A stretch of 64,000 bases of DNA, taken from positions 186,001 to 250,000 of the forward strand of contig NZ_JAKWFK010000002.1 of assembly GCF_029522115.1 (NCBI RefSeq), written 5' to 3'. The stretch is from Trinickia sp. Y13 (GTDB lineage Bacteria; Pseudomonadota; Gammaproteobacteria; Burkholderiales; Burkholderiaceae). The translations under genes and the position numbers were made by a program. Shown here piece after piece: positions 1-8,179 of this stretch (its first letter is position 1; each line of letters begins with the position of its first letter). Under the pieces are notes generated by a model. The model made no database searches and had not been told where the DNA came from. It saw nothing but the letters and a program-made list of their open reading frames with translations.

Positions 1-124
1 GAAGCTCAGGGCCGGCAATCTTGAGCCTCATCACTTCGTTGCCGCGAATACGGAATGCACCTCCCCCGTAGGGTTTGTCACCCTTTGCGAAGCTGGTGGC
101 TATGGCTTCGCCGTGCGGTGTCGA
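1..124 (-). pseudogene. Headless third copy of the Asp-box immunity-like paralogue (partial, runs off the window)
   Basis: Read on the minus strand, this stretch encodes a segment beginning STPHGEAIATSFAKGDKPYG that aligns column by column with residues 29-48 of the intact paralogue at 1426-2682 (TTPQWTTVTTGFAKTDKPYG) and continues through the same GGGAFRIRGNEV block. The DNA is also nearly the same as around 2468-2570. The N-terminal membrane segment and any start codon are missing: immediately upstream, without a spacer, lies the end of the second copy in another frame. This looks like a deletion that fused two tandem copies. The rest of the copy lies outside the window, so its fate there is unknown. 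Confidence 0.7.
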
Positions 125-1362
125 TATTTCTTTTATAGGCAAACAGCGCATATTGCGTATTCGTCTCGGGATCGAAGTAGCCGCCTAGAGCAAAACCGTC
201 GTAAAGCTCCTCCCAGGATTTGCCGAAGTTTTTGCTGAGAAACGTCAGATCGCGGGGTGCCCCATCGCCTGATGCGTCCGTCGCATATACCAGCAACACG
301 CCATCCTTACCGACGCTTAGGTCGTCGAGCATCAGACGGTCGAAGGTATTCACCTGCTTCACGCTCGGGTGCTGGACACTCTTGCAGGTCGATAGAGCGC
401 CTGTACGGTCCCCGTTGTCGCTGACGTCATCGATATTTCGTGGCGTACCGAGCCGAGATAGGGCATAGAGTGAATAGCGCTGCGCCGTTTGCGGGGAGGA
501 CTGAAGATCCACCACCACTTGATCCGGCAGCACAACATCCTGCTCGAACGCAGTTTGATCCCAAGCGAGTCGGTAGACCTGGCTCGACGCTTTGGTGTCG
601 CCAAACTGATGCGCGTAATAGGCAACGCGCAGAACACCGTCAGGACCTAGGTTCACTGCGCTAAAGGTCTTTCAGGGCTTTCCCGCATCGGCGGCAAGCG
701 GAGGCACTTTGATTTCGTGCCGTGATTGCCCACCGTCGGCAGTACGCCATACGTGGGGACCCCATCCGACGGCATAACCGCGCAGTGGGTCGAGAAACAT
801 CAGTTGCTCGATCTCGCGGTCCTCCGGCCAGTGCAATTGCGCCCAGTTGCTGACCTCCATCGCTGGAGTGCCACAGCTTGGTGAATTGCGGTGCAAGCCC
901 GTTTGGCTTTGGTGCCTTATAGTCCATCCATCCGGTGCTAACGAAGATCCTGCGCCAATCGTCCGAATACCACCATGCAGCATCCTGGCCTGGTTGCTCG
1001 AAGGTCCGAGCCAATTCCCCGGTCAGCGTCCCCTTGAGAAAAACTACCGACCGACGATTTAGCCTTTCGGAGGAATCATTCATCCAGGCCTCCGTCGGCT
1101 CTGCCACTCCTGGACTCTTCTGTTCGCCACGCGGCTTGAAAGTGATGGGCTGCTCAGCGAGTTTTAGACTTATGACGCGGTTGTCGCGTATACGAAACGC
1201 GCCTCCGCCATACGGTTTTTGGGTCTTGGCAAAAGTTGTCGTGATCGTTTCCCAGCCAGTTGTCGCGCCGTGACATCCGTAGATAAATGCGCAGGACAGC
1301 GCTGCCCCGGCCAAGAGAGACTTCCAGCGTTTCGCTGCGTTCATGTCATTTTGGGTAAGCAT
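78..1362 (-). pseudogene. Disrupted Asp-box (BNR) repeat immunity-like paralogue, second copy
   Basis: This is a near full-length relative of the 418-aa protein at 1426-2682, split into three pieces. The first frame starts at 1362 with a hydrophobic leader (residues about 15-31) and matches up to the Asp-box SSDGG. A 1-nt insertion near 847-853 then shifts the frame; removing one base restores S-x-D-x-G-x-x-W followed by AQLHW, matching VQLKW in the paralogue. A second lesion is an in-frame TGA at 675-677, between DAGKP and KTFSAVNLGPDG, where the paralogue has Arg (QPR-KTFDAADLGPDG). The frame then runs on without further lesion to YALFAYKRN. The last residues to the stop at 78 come from the fused third copy read in the wrong frame. 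Two independent lesions make a functional product unlikely. Confidence 0.85.
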
Positions 1363-1425
1363 TACGCCGAGATTGCATGCCGCGAGTCCGCTTCCCCGCC
1401 ATAACGCCTACCGGCACAGTCCAAC

Positions 1426-2682
1426 TTAGAACTGACGTTTTTTGAGCGTATACGCATAGAGCGCGTACTGCGTATTAGTCTCTGGGTCGAACCAACCGCC
1501 TTGTCCGATGCCATCGTCCATATCGTTCCATGATCGCCCGGCATCGCGGCTGTAGAACGTGAAATCGTGCGGGGCGCCTCGCCGGCTCGCGTCGGTCGCA
1601 TAGACGAGCAGCACGCCCTTCGTGCCGACGCTGAGTCCGTCAAGCGTATAGCGTGGATCGAACGTGTGAAGTTGGACGATATTTGACCGACCATGGCTCG
1701 TCCAGGTTGAGATCGCGCCTGTTCGATGTCCATTGTCATCGGCGGCGTCCCAGTCCCGAGGCGGCCCCAACCGCGAAAGCGCATAAAGCGAATAGGCGCG
1801 GCCGGGCGCCCCGTCAGTCGTACCCAGTTGAACGATCACCTGATCAGGCAGGACAGCGTCCTGCTCGAACTGCGTAGCATCCCACGACAGCCGATACACC
1901 ACACTGGACGATCGCACGGTGCCGAGCATCCGCGTGTAATAGGCGACGCGCAGTACGCCATCGGGGCCTAGATCCGCCGCATCGAACGTCTTGCGCGGTT
2001 GATTCGCATTAGCCGCTGTCGGTGGGAGGGCGATTTCCTCCCACGACTGGCCGCCGTCGGCCGTGCGCCATATGTGCGGCCCCCAACCGATCGCGTAGCC
2101 GCGCTGCGAGTCCAAAAAGAACAAGCTGTTGATGTTCCGGTCTTGCGGCCATTTCAGCTGAACCCACGTTTTGCCGCCGTCTCCGGAACGCCACAGCTTC
2201 GCAATGTGCGGCGATAGCCCGTTCTCCGGCTCTGGGACCTTGTAGTTCATCCAATCAGTGGCGACGTAAAGCGTGCCCCAATCCTTTGAGTACGACCAGG
2301 CGGCATGCTGGGCCTGCTGTGAGAAATCGCGAGTGAATGCGCCGCCCAACTTCCCCCGCAGAACGCTAACCGACTTGCGGTTAAGACGCTCGTTCACGTC
2401 GTCCATCCACGGCTCATCAGCTACCGTTTGCGCCGCATCATAGCCCTTGTCTAATCCGACAACGTGGAAACGAAGCTCGGGGCCGGCAATCTTAAGCGTC
2501 ATCACTTCGTTGCCGCGAATACGGAATGCGCCCCCCCCGTAGGGTTTGTCTGTTTTTGCAAAGCCTGTCGTAACGGTCGTCCATTGCGGGGTTGTCATTT
2601 TCCGATATCCGTAGCTTGCGGCGGCGAGCAAGATTAGCACGCCAAGAATGATTCTGGAACGCATTAGATTTTGCACATTCAT
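1426..2682 (-). CDS. Membrane-anchored Asp-box/BNR-repeat protein, candidate T6SS immunity protein
   Basis: The product is 418 aa. Residues 9-24 form a hydrophobic N-terminal segment (uncleaved anchor or signal), so the body is predicted to be periplasmic. Three Asp-boxes (S/T-x-D-x-G-x-S/T-W) lie at 166-173, 207-214 and 378-385, the hallmark of BNR/sialidase-type beta-propeller blades; I see no sialidase active-site arginine set, so a sialidase label would be wrong. The start ATG overlaps the stop of the upstream effector by 4 nt (ATGA), implying coupled translation. Position directly behind a vgrG-linked effector, a periplasmic address and degraded tandem copies downstream all fit an immunity role. 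That role is inferred from context, not from a recognised immunity family. Confidence 0.7.
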   Translation of the reverse strand: MNVQNLMRSRIILGVLILLAAASYGYRKMTTPQWTTVTTGFAKTDKPYGGGAFRIRGNEVMTLKIAGPELRFHVVGLDKGYDAAQTVADEPWMDDVNERLNRKSVSVLRGKLGGAFTRDFSQQAQHAAWSYSKDWGTLYVATDWMNYKVPEPENGLSPHIAKLWRSGDGGKTWVQLKWPQDRNINSLFFLDSQRGYAIGWGPHIWRTADGGQSWEEIALPPTAANANQPRKTFDAADLGPDGVLRVAYYTRMLGTVRSSSVVYRLSWDATQFEQDAVLPDQVIVQLGTTDGAPGRAYSLYALSRLGPPRDWDAADDNGHRTGAISTWTSHGRSNIVQLHTFDPRYTLDGLSVGTKGVLLVYATDASRRGAPHDFTFYSRDAGRSWNDMDDGIGQGGWFDPETNTQYALYAYTLKKRQF

Positions 2683-3563
2683 TTTGCCATCAATGAATCG
2701 AGTACTCGATTAATGATATCCGCCGTTCCCTCAGAAACCGAGTCTGCGGCGTCACGCGCCCATGTGTTTATTGAGCCTATGCCGGTATCCTTCACCTGCT
2801 CGTAAGTACCGAAACTACCCCACTCCTGCAGGTTTGGCTGTCCCGCGATCTTGATAAGGTCCATCGCGGGGAGATGTGCGATACCGCCGTCGAGATAGGC
2901 CAACGGGTGCGTCTTGAAGGCAAACCGCTGGAACGTCTCGTCATTTAACTCCAACTCATGCTTCTGGACACTCATAGAGAAGCTGCCATTACCTGGTTTC
3001 TGGCTAGCGATATCAATAATGTCGCCACGCATATTTTGCCCGAGACCATCCTCCATATTTACTTGCAGATAACGTCTCGCCAACATAAGCCACTCCTTTC
3101 CAGCCGCGCTCAGCTTCGGAAAAAGTTCCGCTCCGTAGTGAGAACAGTAGTAATACCCATAACTGACGTAATACGATGGCGGCTTATGCCCGCAGCCGAT
3201 ATGCCGCATCATGAAATTTCCATGGCGTGACCAATCAGAATCGGTGCTTTCTGGCGCAATCAATCGTTCGCGCCGATGTAGTAGACGACGAGCCACCTCC
3301 TTGTCTTTCCATGGATCCCACGACGAGGCGAACGCCTTCACTGTTTCCCACGCGCTCGACACACTCACCTTCTCGACAGTCTCGAGATACTCGCCGTGCA
3401 GCGGCTGATAGTAATACGTGCACTTTCCGAGGATCGACTCCGCAGCAGGCGGCACCTCCTTAATGCAACGTCCAACCTGAACCGTAGGCCGGATCTTGTG
3501 ATCCGTCGGGGTCAGCATTGAGCTCCCTTCTCCGAGGATGGGTGGATCCTTCTCCGCCATCAT
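2679..3563 (-). CDS. Putative VgrG-dependent T6SS effector of unknown activity
   Basis: The product is 294 aa, with no signal peptide or membrane segment. I do not recognise the fold. It has a central block rich in Cys, His and Tyr: HIGCGH at 121-126, then YGYYYCSHYG at 135-144, followed by ELFPKLS, a helical WLMLARRYLQ (158-167), and the motif FKTHPLAYLDGGIAHLP at 216-232. Conserved-looking His, Cys and Asp residues there could be catalytic or metal-binding. The gene starts at 3563 with an ATGA overlap onto vgrG and ends with another onto the Asp-box gene. It is visibly less GC-rich than the core genes, in keeping with horizontal acquisition. The effector assignment rests on position between vgrG and a membrane-anchored partner; a structural or adaptor role cannot be excluded. 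Confidence 0.6.
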   Translation of the reverse strand: MMAEKDPPILGEGSSMLTPTDHKIRPTVQVGRCIKEVPPAAESILGKCTYYYQPLHGEYLETVEKVSVSSAWETVKAFASSWDPWKDKEVARRLLHRRERLIAPESTDSDWSRHGNFMMRHIGCGHKPPSYYVSYGYYYCSHYGAELFPKLSAAGKEWLMLARRYLQVNMEDGLGQNMRGDIIDIASQKPGNGSFSMSVQKHELELNDETFQRFAFKTHPLAYLDGGIAHLPAMDLIKIAGQPNLQEWGSFGTYEQVKDTGIGSINTWARDAADSVSEGTADIINRVLDSLMAK

Positions 3564-6229
3564 TCGTTCTCCAAAAAGCGAATTTGCGCATCCTGCGGCA
3601 TATGGCTTCGCACCAGGGACGTCTCCCCGCGTTCGTTCGTCACCCCTTCGGCAAGAACTTTATCGCCAGAAAAAACCTGGTAGCGTATGCCGGCTGCCGG
3701 AATGTCCGTACCCTGCCAGCACGCGATAAACGCTTGGTCGTAAGCGCCTTCCGATTGCGGCAACGTCGGCATCGCGTGTGCGATGTGCGTCGGCCCGTCG
3801 AATACCCTTTTTGCGCCCTTCACATCGACGAAGCCGGGCGCGTGAATTTGAATGTTGCCGTCCTTGATGCGGACATAGGCGCCGCCCGATGTCAGCAGAA
3901 TCTCGCGCTTGCCCGCCATCTCGATGACATCGGTGATCGAAATCACCTTCACGCCTTTATGCGCCGTCAGTTCGATTCCATCGGAATGCGCCTGCACTTC
4001 GACCTTGCCCTTCGCCGCAAAAAGCTTCATCCCCGCGTTCTGTACAAACAGGCTCAGCTTTTCACCAATCGAAGCGATCAATGATTTCCCGCTAGCGATA
4101 TGCGTACTCGCACCGCTAACGATGTTCACATGCTTGTCCGCGGCGATCTGCGTCGACTGCTGTGTCGACAGCGCAATCCCCGATGGGCTCGCCATCAGCA
4201 TGATCGGCTCGGCGAAGCCATTGGCATTACCGGTCCCGCCGCCCGCCGTGCGCCCCGCCCCCGACGCGTCACCCGCGACACTCTTTTGCGTCGCATCAGT
4301 GAACGCCTTCAGCGAGTCGTAGCCGTCTTTCAAGCTTTCCGCTTGATGCGTCGCGCTCGCATCCGATAGGGCTTCAATCACGCTTTCCGCATTGACGAGT
4401 TGACTGCTCGCCTGCCGCACATCCATCGGTTGCTTAACCGACGTGGGATGGCTCGACACATACAGCCCTTGCTCCGCGCGAATCGCACCGTGCGCATTCG
4501 ACTTCAAATCGAAGCCGCTGCCCAAATACCCGCCACGCGTATTGCCGGTGTGATCGACCAAGTACCCCAGGTGAAGATGCGAATCGGCGCTCGTCGAATA
4601 CAGGTGAACTCGGTTCTGCCCCGTCGAGTCATCCATGACGAGTTGATTAAACCCCCTGCCGCCGTATTCCTTCGATCGATACCCCGAGAGCAAACCATTC
4701 GTGTGCCAAACCGGCGGCGTCGGCCCGCCATGCATGCGGCCCAGAATCACAGGACGATCGCAATCGCCGCCCATGAAGCCCACGATCACTTCATCGCCCT
4801 TGCGCAGTGGAAAATGTCCGCCGCGTTTTGAACCCGCATCGGGAAACGCAGCCCGCACCCATACCGATGCCCGCTCATCGCCCTCATTGCGGCGATTCCA
4901 CGGAAACAGCACCTTCACGCGATTGAGCGCATCGGTGTAAATCTCCTCGCTATCGGGCCCCGCGATGATCGCAGTCTGCAGTTCCATCACCGGCTTGCGG
5001 TGCTCGAGCGGGCTACGGAACGGCGTGCGCCGCCTTTGCGCCTCGATCTCGACTTGAAAGTACCCTTCGCTGCCATCGGCATGCCGAACTTTGACGCCGC
5101 CAGCATTGGCTCCCGCCGCCGCCAAGACTTCCGAGCGCAGGCTTTCCGCGAAGTCCGCCACCTCATCCATGCCTGGCAAGTTGTTGCGGATGGTCCACGT
5201 CGTCTCGATGATCGCGAACTCGCGGCTCTTGGCGGGTTCCTTATCGTGAACGGGATGCCCTTCCAGCACAAACCAATACCCAGGCATGGCCGAACGCAAG
5301 CTGCCAATGCCGTGAAACCGCTTCATCTGCGATTCCCATGCTTCGACCCGCACCGCATTTCGATGTTCGCCGCTATCGCGCACACCCCACGAATACGCCC
5401 CCGTGTAGTCGTACACCTCACCCTGTGCCGGAATATCGTCGCGCGGGCTGATCGCGCTGCGGACCTCCTTAGGCAGATCGGGCCGCTTGTAATCGAACGT
5501 GCGCGTCGTCAGCTTGGCACTCTGAATCTGTTGCTGCTCTTTCCATTGCGTGAAGCCTTCCACCTCTTCACGTAAGCCCGTGCGGACGAAGCGCACCGTC
5601 TTCTGCTCGAGCTGCGGCACAAAATACACATCGTCCATCAGCACGAGCGTATGCGACTTGCCATCCTCCGCCTGCTCGAAGCGCCCAAACACGCCCGCTT
5701 CCTCCAAGCTGCGATGCACGAAGTTCCAGTCGTCTTCCCATTGCACCCGGTTCGAATACTGCGGCATCGCCTGCCGCAAATCGAACCGATAAGCGCCTTG
5801 CGCTTGCGGATGCTCATCCAACACATCGGCCACGATCTGCTCGCCCGTCTGCTCTTGCCAATCGCGCATATCGCGACGCAACGGCAAAAAGCACATCCAC
5901 GAAGAAAATCGCAATTGGTAAACGGTTAAGAAACCATCGCTGCCCAACCTCGAAAACGTTTTCACATAACCGTGATGAGGGAGATAAGCCCGGTTCGCTT
6001 GCTGAATCCACAACGTAACCGGTTGCGCGATAAGCGCTTTCACGTCGATCTGTTCACCGTGCGACGAGACAACGTCTACAATGAATTCATAGTCTCGGCC
6101 AAGGCGAGACGTACCCTTCGCCTGCAACGGCACAAGCCAATCTTCACCGAGCGGCGTATCGAGCTTGATCAAACGATCGCGTTGCGCATGTCCATAGAAC
6201 AGCGCATCGAAAAGCGGGGTAAAACTCAT
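3560..6229 (-). CDS. vgrG: Type VI secretion system tip protein VgrG with C-terminal extension
   Basis: The product is 889 aa. Residues 1 to about 370 form the gp27-like base (VgrG/Rhs N-terminal region), followed by the gp5-like OB domain (around PFRSPLEHRKPVMELQTAIIAGPDSEEIYTDA in two stretches, with FPWNRRNEGDERASVWVRAAFPDAG), then the DUF2345 beta-helical spike (about 640-790, including GIALSTQQ and the HVNIVSGAS repeats). The last 85 or so residues, from roughly 800, look like a beta-sandwich of transthyretin/Ig type (IRYQVFSGDKVLAEGVTNERGETS), which in other VgrGs serves as an effector dock. No PAAR, DUF4123 or DUF2169 adaptor gene follows. The structural T6SS genes are not in this window, so this is an orphan vgrG island. 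A weak promoter candidate (-10 TAGAAT complement at 6269-6274) lies upstream. Confidence 0.95.
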   Translation of the reverse strand: MSFTPLFDALFYGHAQRDRLIKLDTPLGEDWLVPLQAKGTSRLGRDYEFIVDVVSSHGEQIDVKALIAQPVTLWIQQANRAYLPHHGYVKTFSRLGSDGFLTVYQLRFSSWMCFLPLRRDMRDWQEQTGEQIVADVLDEHPQAQGAYRFDLRQAMPQYSNRVQWEDDWNFVHRSLEEAGVFGRFEQAEDGKSHTLVLMDDVYFVPQLEQKTVRFVRTGLREEVEGFTQWKEQQQIQSAKLTTRTFDYKRPDLPKEVRSAISPRDDIPAQGEVYDYTGAYSWGVRDSGEHRNAVRVEAWESQMKRFHGIGSLRSAMPGYWFVLEGHPVHDKEPAKSREFAIIETTWTIRNNLPGMDEVADFAESLRSEVLAAAGANAGGVKVRHADGSEGYFQVEIEAQRRRTPFRSPLEHRKPVMELQTAIIAGPDSEEIYTDALNRVKVLFPWNRRNEGDERASVWVRAAFPDAGSKRGGHFPLRKGDEVIVGFMGGDCDRPVILGRMHGGPTPPVWHTNGLLSGYRSKEYGGRGFNQLVMDDSTGQNRVHLYSTSADSHLHLGYLVDHTGNTRGGYLGSGFDLKSNAHGAIRAEQGLYVSSHPTSVKQPMDVRQASSQLVNAESVIEALSDASATHQAESLKDGYDSLKAFTDATQKSVAGDASGAGRTAGGGTGNANGFAEPIMLMASPSGIALSTQQSTQIAADKHVNIVSGASTHIASGKSLIASIGEKLSLFVQNAGMKLFAAKGKVEVQAHSDGIELTAHKGVKVISITDVIEMAGKREILLTSGGAYVRIKDGNIQIHAPGFVDVKGAKRVFDGPTHIAHAMPTLPQSEGAYDQAFIACWQGTDIPAAGIRYQVFSGDKVLAEGVTNERGETSLVRSHMPQDAQIRFLENE

Positions 6230-6442
6230 TGCGCGGCCCTCGTTTATTCGAATATTTTTTCGGGGACGATTCTATATGATCACCGTGTCCAGGAAAAGGA
6301 ATGTCAAGCCGCATTTGGCATATTCAGAAAGATCGGCACTCCCAGCCGCGCATCCTTGCAAAGCGCGAATTCACCCCTTTTCCGCGCGCATCTTCGCGCG
6401 ACGCACCCCACCTCGCGCGGGGCGATACGCGCCGCCCGCCAT
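6230..6442. other. Spacer between vgrG and the gamma-glutamyltransferase gene
   Basis: Two hundred and thirteen bases with no convincing gene. It lies upstream of vgrG and downstream of the gamma-glutamyltransferase-like gene, both on the minus strand. The half near vgrG is AT-rich (run of T at about 6255-6260). The half near 6360-6442 is GC-rich and has short inverted stretches but no T-tract, so I do not call a terminator. Confidence 0.4.
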
Positions 6443-8080
6443 TCAAAACCCCGCCGCCAACCCATCGCGCCGCGTATCGCTGGCCGCCACATACCCGCGA
6501 TCAGGCTCGTCATGCGACAGCTTCCAAATATATTGGCCCGAGCCGAAATCCATATACGGATCGTCGATCGCTTGGATCTTGTGCCCACGCGCCTCGAGCG
6601 CTTGCGCCACGCCACGATCGAATGTCGATTCGATATCGAGCGTGAAATCGCGATTGACCTTCCAGCGCGGCGCATCGCACGCCGCTTGCGGCTGCTGGCC
6701 GTAGTCGAGCATCCGGACGATCGATTGCAGGTGTCCTTGCGGCTGCATATCGCCGCCCATCACGCCGAAGCTCATCACCGGCAACTGTCGTCCGTCGACA
6801 CGCTCGGTCACGAAAGCCGGAATGATCGTGTGAAAGGGTCGCTTTCCTCCGGCGACGACGTTCGGCGAACGAGGATCCATCGAAAAACCGCAGCCGCGGT
6901 TTTGCAGCGCAATGCCCGTCCCCGGCACGACGATGCCCGAGCCGAAACCCATATAGTTCGATTGAATGAAGCTCACCATCATGCCGCGCTCGTCGGCCGC
7001 CGTCAGATAGATCGTGCCGCCGGCCCGCGGCATGCCGAACGCGAAATGCGTCGCCCGCTTTGGATCGATCAGCGCAGCGCGCGAAGCGAGATAGTCATCG
7101 CCCAGCATCTGCTCCGGCGTCACCTCCATCGCGCGCGGGTCGGCCACGTACCGGTACACGTCCGCGAACGCGAGCTTCATCGCCTCGATCTGCAAGTGCT
7201 GCGAGTCGATGCCGTCGCGAGGCAAATCGCGCAGGTTGAATCGATCGAGAATGCCGAGCGCGATCAATGCGGCAATGCCTTGTCCGTTCGGCGGAATTTC
7301 ATGGACGGTGTAGCCGTGGTAGTCCTTGCCGATCGGTTCGACCCACATCGGCCGATAGTCGCGCAAATCGGCTTCGGTCATCGCCCCGCCGCCCTCGCGC
7401 GCGAACGCGGCGATCTTCGCCGCCGGCTCGCCCTCGTAAAACGCTCGCGGCCCCTGCGCGGCCAGCAATCCGAGCGTGCTCGCGTGACCCGGCAACCGCA
7501 CGAGTTCGCTGACGAGCGGCGCGCGCCCATGCGGCATGAATGCCGCCGCGAAGCCGGGCTGATCCTTCAGCTCGGGCACGGCCGCCGCCCATTTCTGCGC
7601 AACGATGCTCGCCACCGCGTAGCCGCGCTCGGCGATATCGATGGCGCCGGCCAGCAAATCGCCAAAAGGCAGCGAGCCAAACTTGGCATGCAATGCCTCC
7701 CAGCCCGCCACGACGCCCGGCACCGTAGCGGTATCCCAACCGCGCTTGGGCTGCTGGGCTACCCCGCCCGCTTCGCCGTAACGCTGCTTGAAATAGTCGA
7801 CGCTCCAAGCAGCCGGCGCCACGCCCGAGGCGTTCAATCCGTGCAACTTCGCTCCGTCCCAAACAAGGGCGAACGCATCTCCCCCCAAGCCGCAGGAAAC
7901 CGGCTCGACAATCGTCAGCGCTGCCGCGGCCGCAATTGCCGCATCCACCGCGTTGCCGCCTTGCCAAAGGACGCGCAAGCCCGCCTGCGCGGCCAGCGGA
8001 TGCGAAGTCGACACCACGTTGCGCGCGAAGACGGGCAAGCGCGGCGTGGGATAGGGGTTGTGCCAGTCGAATCGATTCAT
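6443..8080 (-). CDS. Gamma-glutamyltransferase-like Ntn hydrolase
   Basis: The product is 545 aa from the ATG at 8080 (an alternative ATG at 8089 adds three residues). The family makes a proenzyme that cleaves itself before a nucleophilic Thr and then hydrolyses or transfers gamma-glutamyl groups, for example from glutathione. The large-subunit signature GGNAVDAAIA is at 41-50 and EPVSCGLGGDAF at 59-70. The candidate nucleophile is T356 in AGGTIYLTAAD, followed by SFIQSNYMGFGSG and the oxyanion-region motif PRSPN. There is no clear signal peptide, unlike periplasmic E. coli Ggt, so it resembles the cytoplasmic YwrD-like branch and its physiological substrate is uncertain. It is divergent from glpR across a 99-bp gap. 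Confidence 0.88.
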   Translation of the reverse strand: MNRFDWHNPYPTPRLPVFARNVVSTSHPLAAQAGLRVLWQGGNAVDAAIAAAAALTIVEPVSCGLGGDAFALVWDGAKLHGLNASGVAPAAWSVDYFKQRYGEAGGVAQQPKRGWDTATVPGVVAGWEALHAKFGSLPFGDLLAGAIDIAERGYAVASIVAQKWAAAVPELKDQPGFAAAFMPHGRAPLVSELVRLPGHASTLGLLAAQGPRAFYEGEPAAKIAAFAREGGGAMTEADLRDYRPMWVEPIGKDYHGYTVHEIPPNGQGIAALIALGILDRFNLRDLPRDGIDSQHLQIEAMKLAFADVYRYVADPRAMEVTPEQMLGDDYLASRAALIDPKRATHFAFGMPRAGGTIYLTAADERGMMVSFIQSNYMGFGSGIVVPGTGIALQNRGCGFSMDPRSPNVVAGGKRPFHTIIPAFVTERVDGRQLPVMSFGVMGGDMQPQGHLQSIVRMLDYGQQPQAACDAPRWKVNRDFTLDIESTFDRGVAQALEARGHKIQAIDDPYMDFGSGQYIWKLSHDEPDRGYVAASDTRRDGLAAGF

Positions 8081-8179
8081 ATGTCGCATTCCCGTTCCGA
8101 AAAGGATTCTTTTGCAAAAAAGGCGCTTGCACGAAGGTCTTACAATAGCGCTACTTTGACCGCCCCGCCGCCGCAAGCC

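Noticed and set aside
1426-2682. Reading the Asp-box protein as a sialidase
   Set aside because: Asp-boxes are shared by many beta-propellers. The sialidase Arg triad and catalytic Asp/Tyr pattern were not seen, and the genetic context is T6SS.
6310-6345. TTGACA on the minus strand upstream of vgrG as a -35 box
   Set aside because: The nearest AT-rich hexamers are 19-25 bp away or further in poor form, so the spacing is wrong for a standard promoter.
5972-8179. A long plus-strand frame running in front of glpR
   Set aside because: It is antisense to vgrG and to the gamma-glutamyltransferase-like gene, with no family similarity. GlpR begins at 8180.
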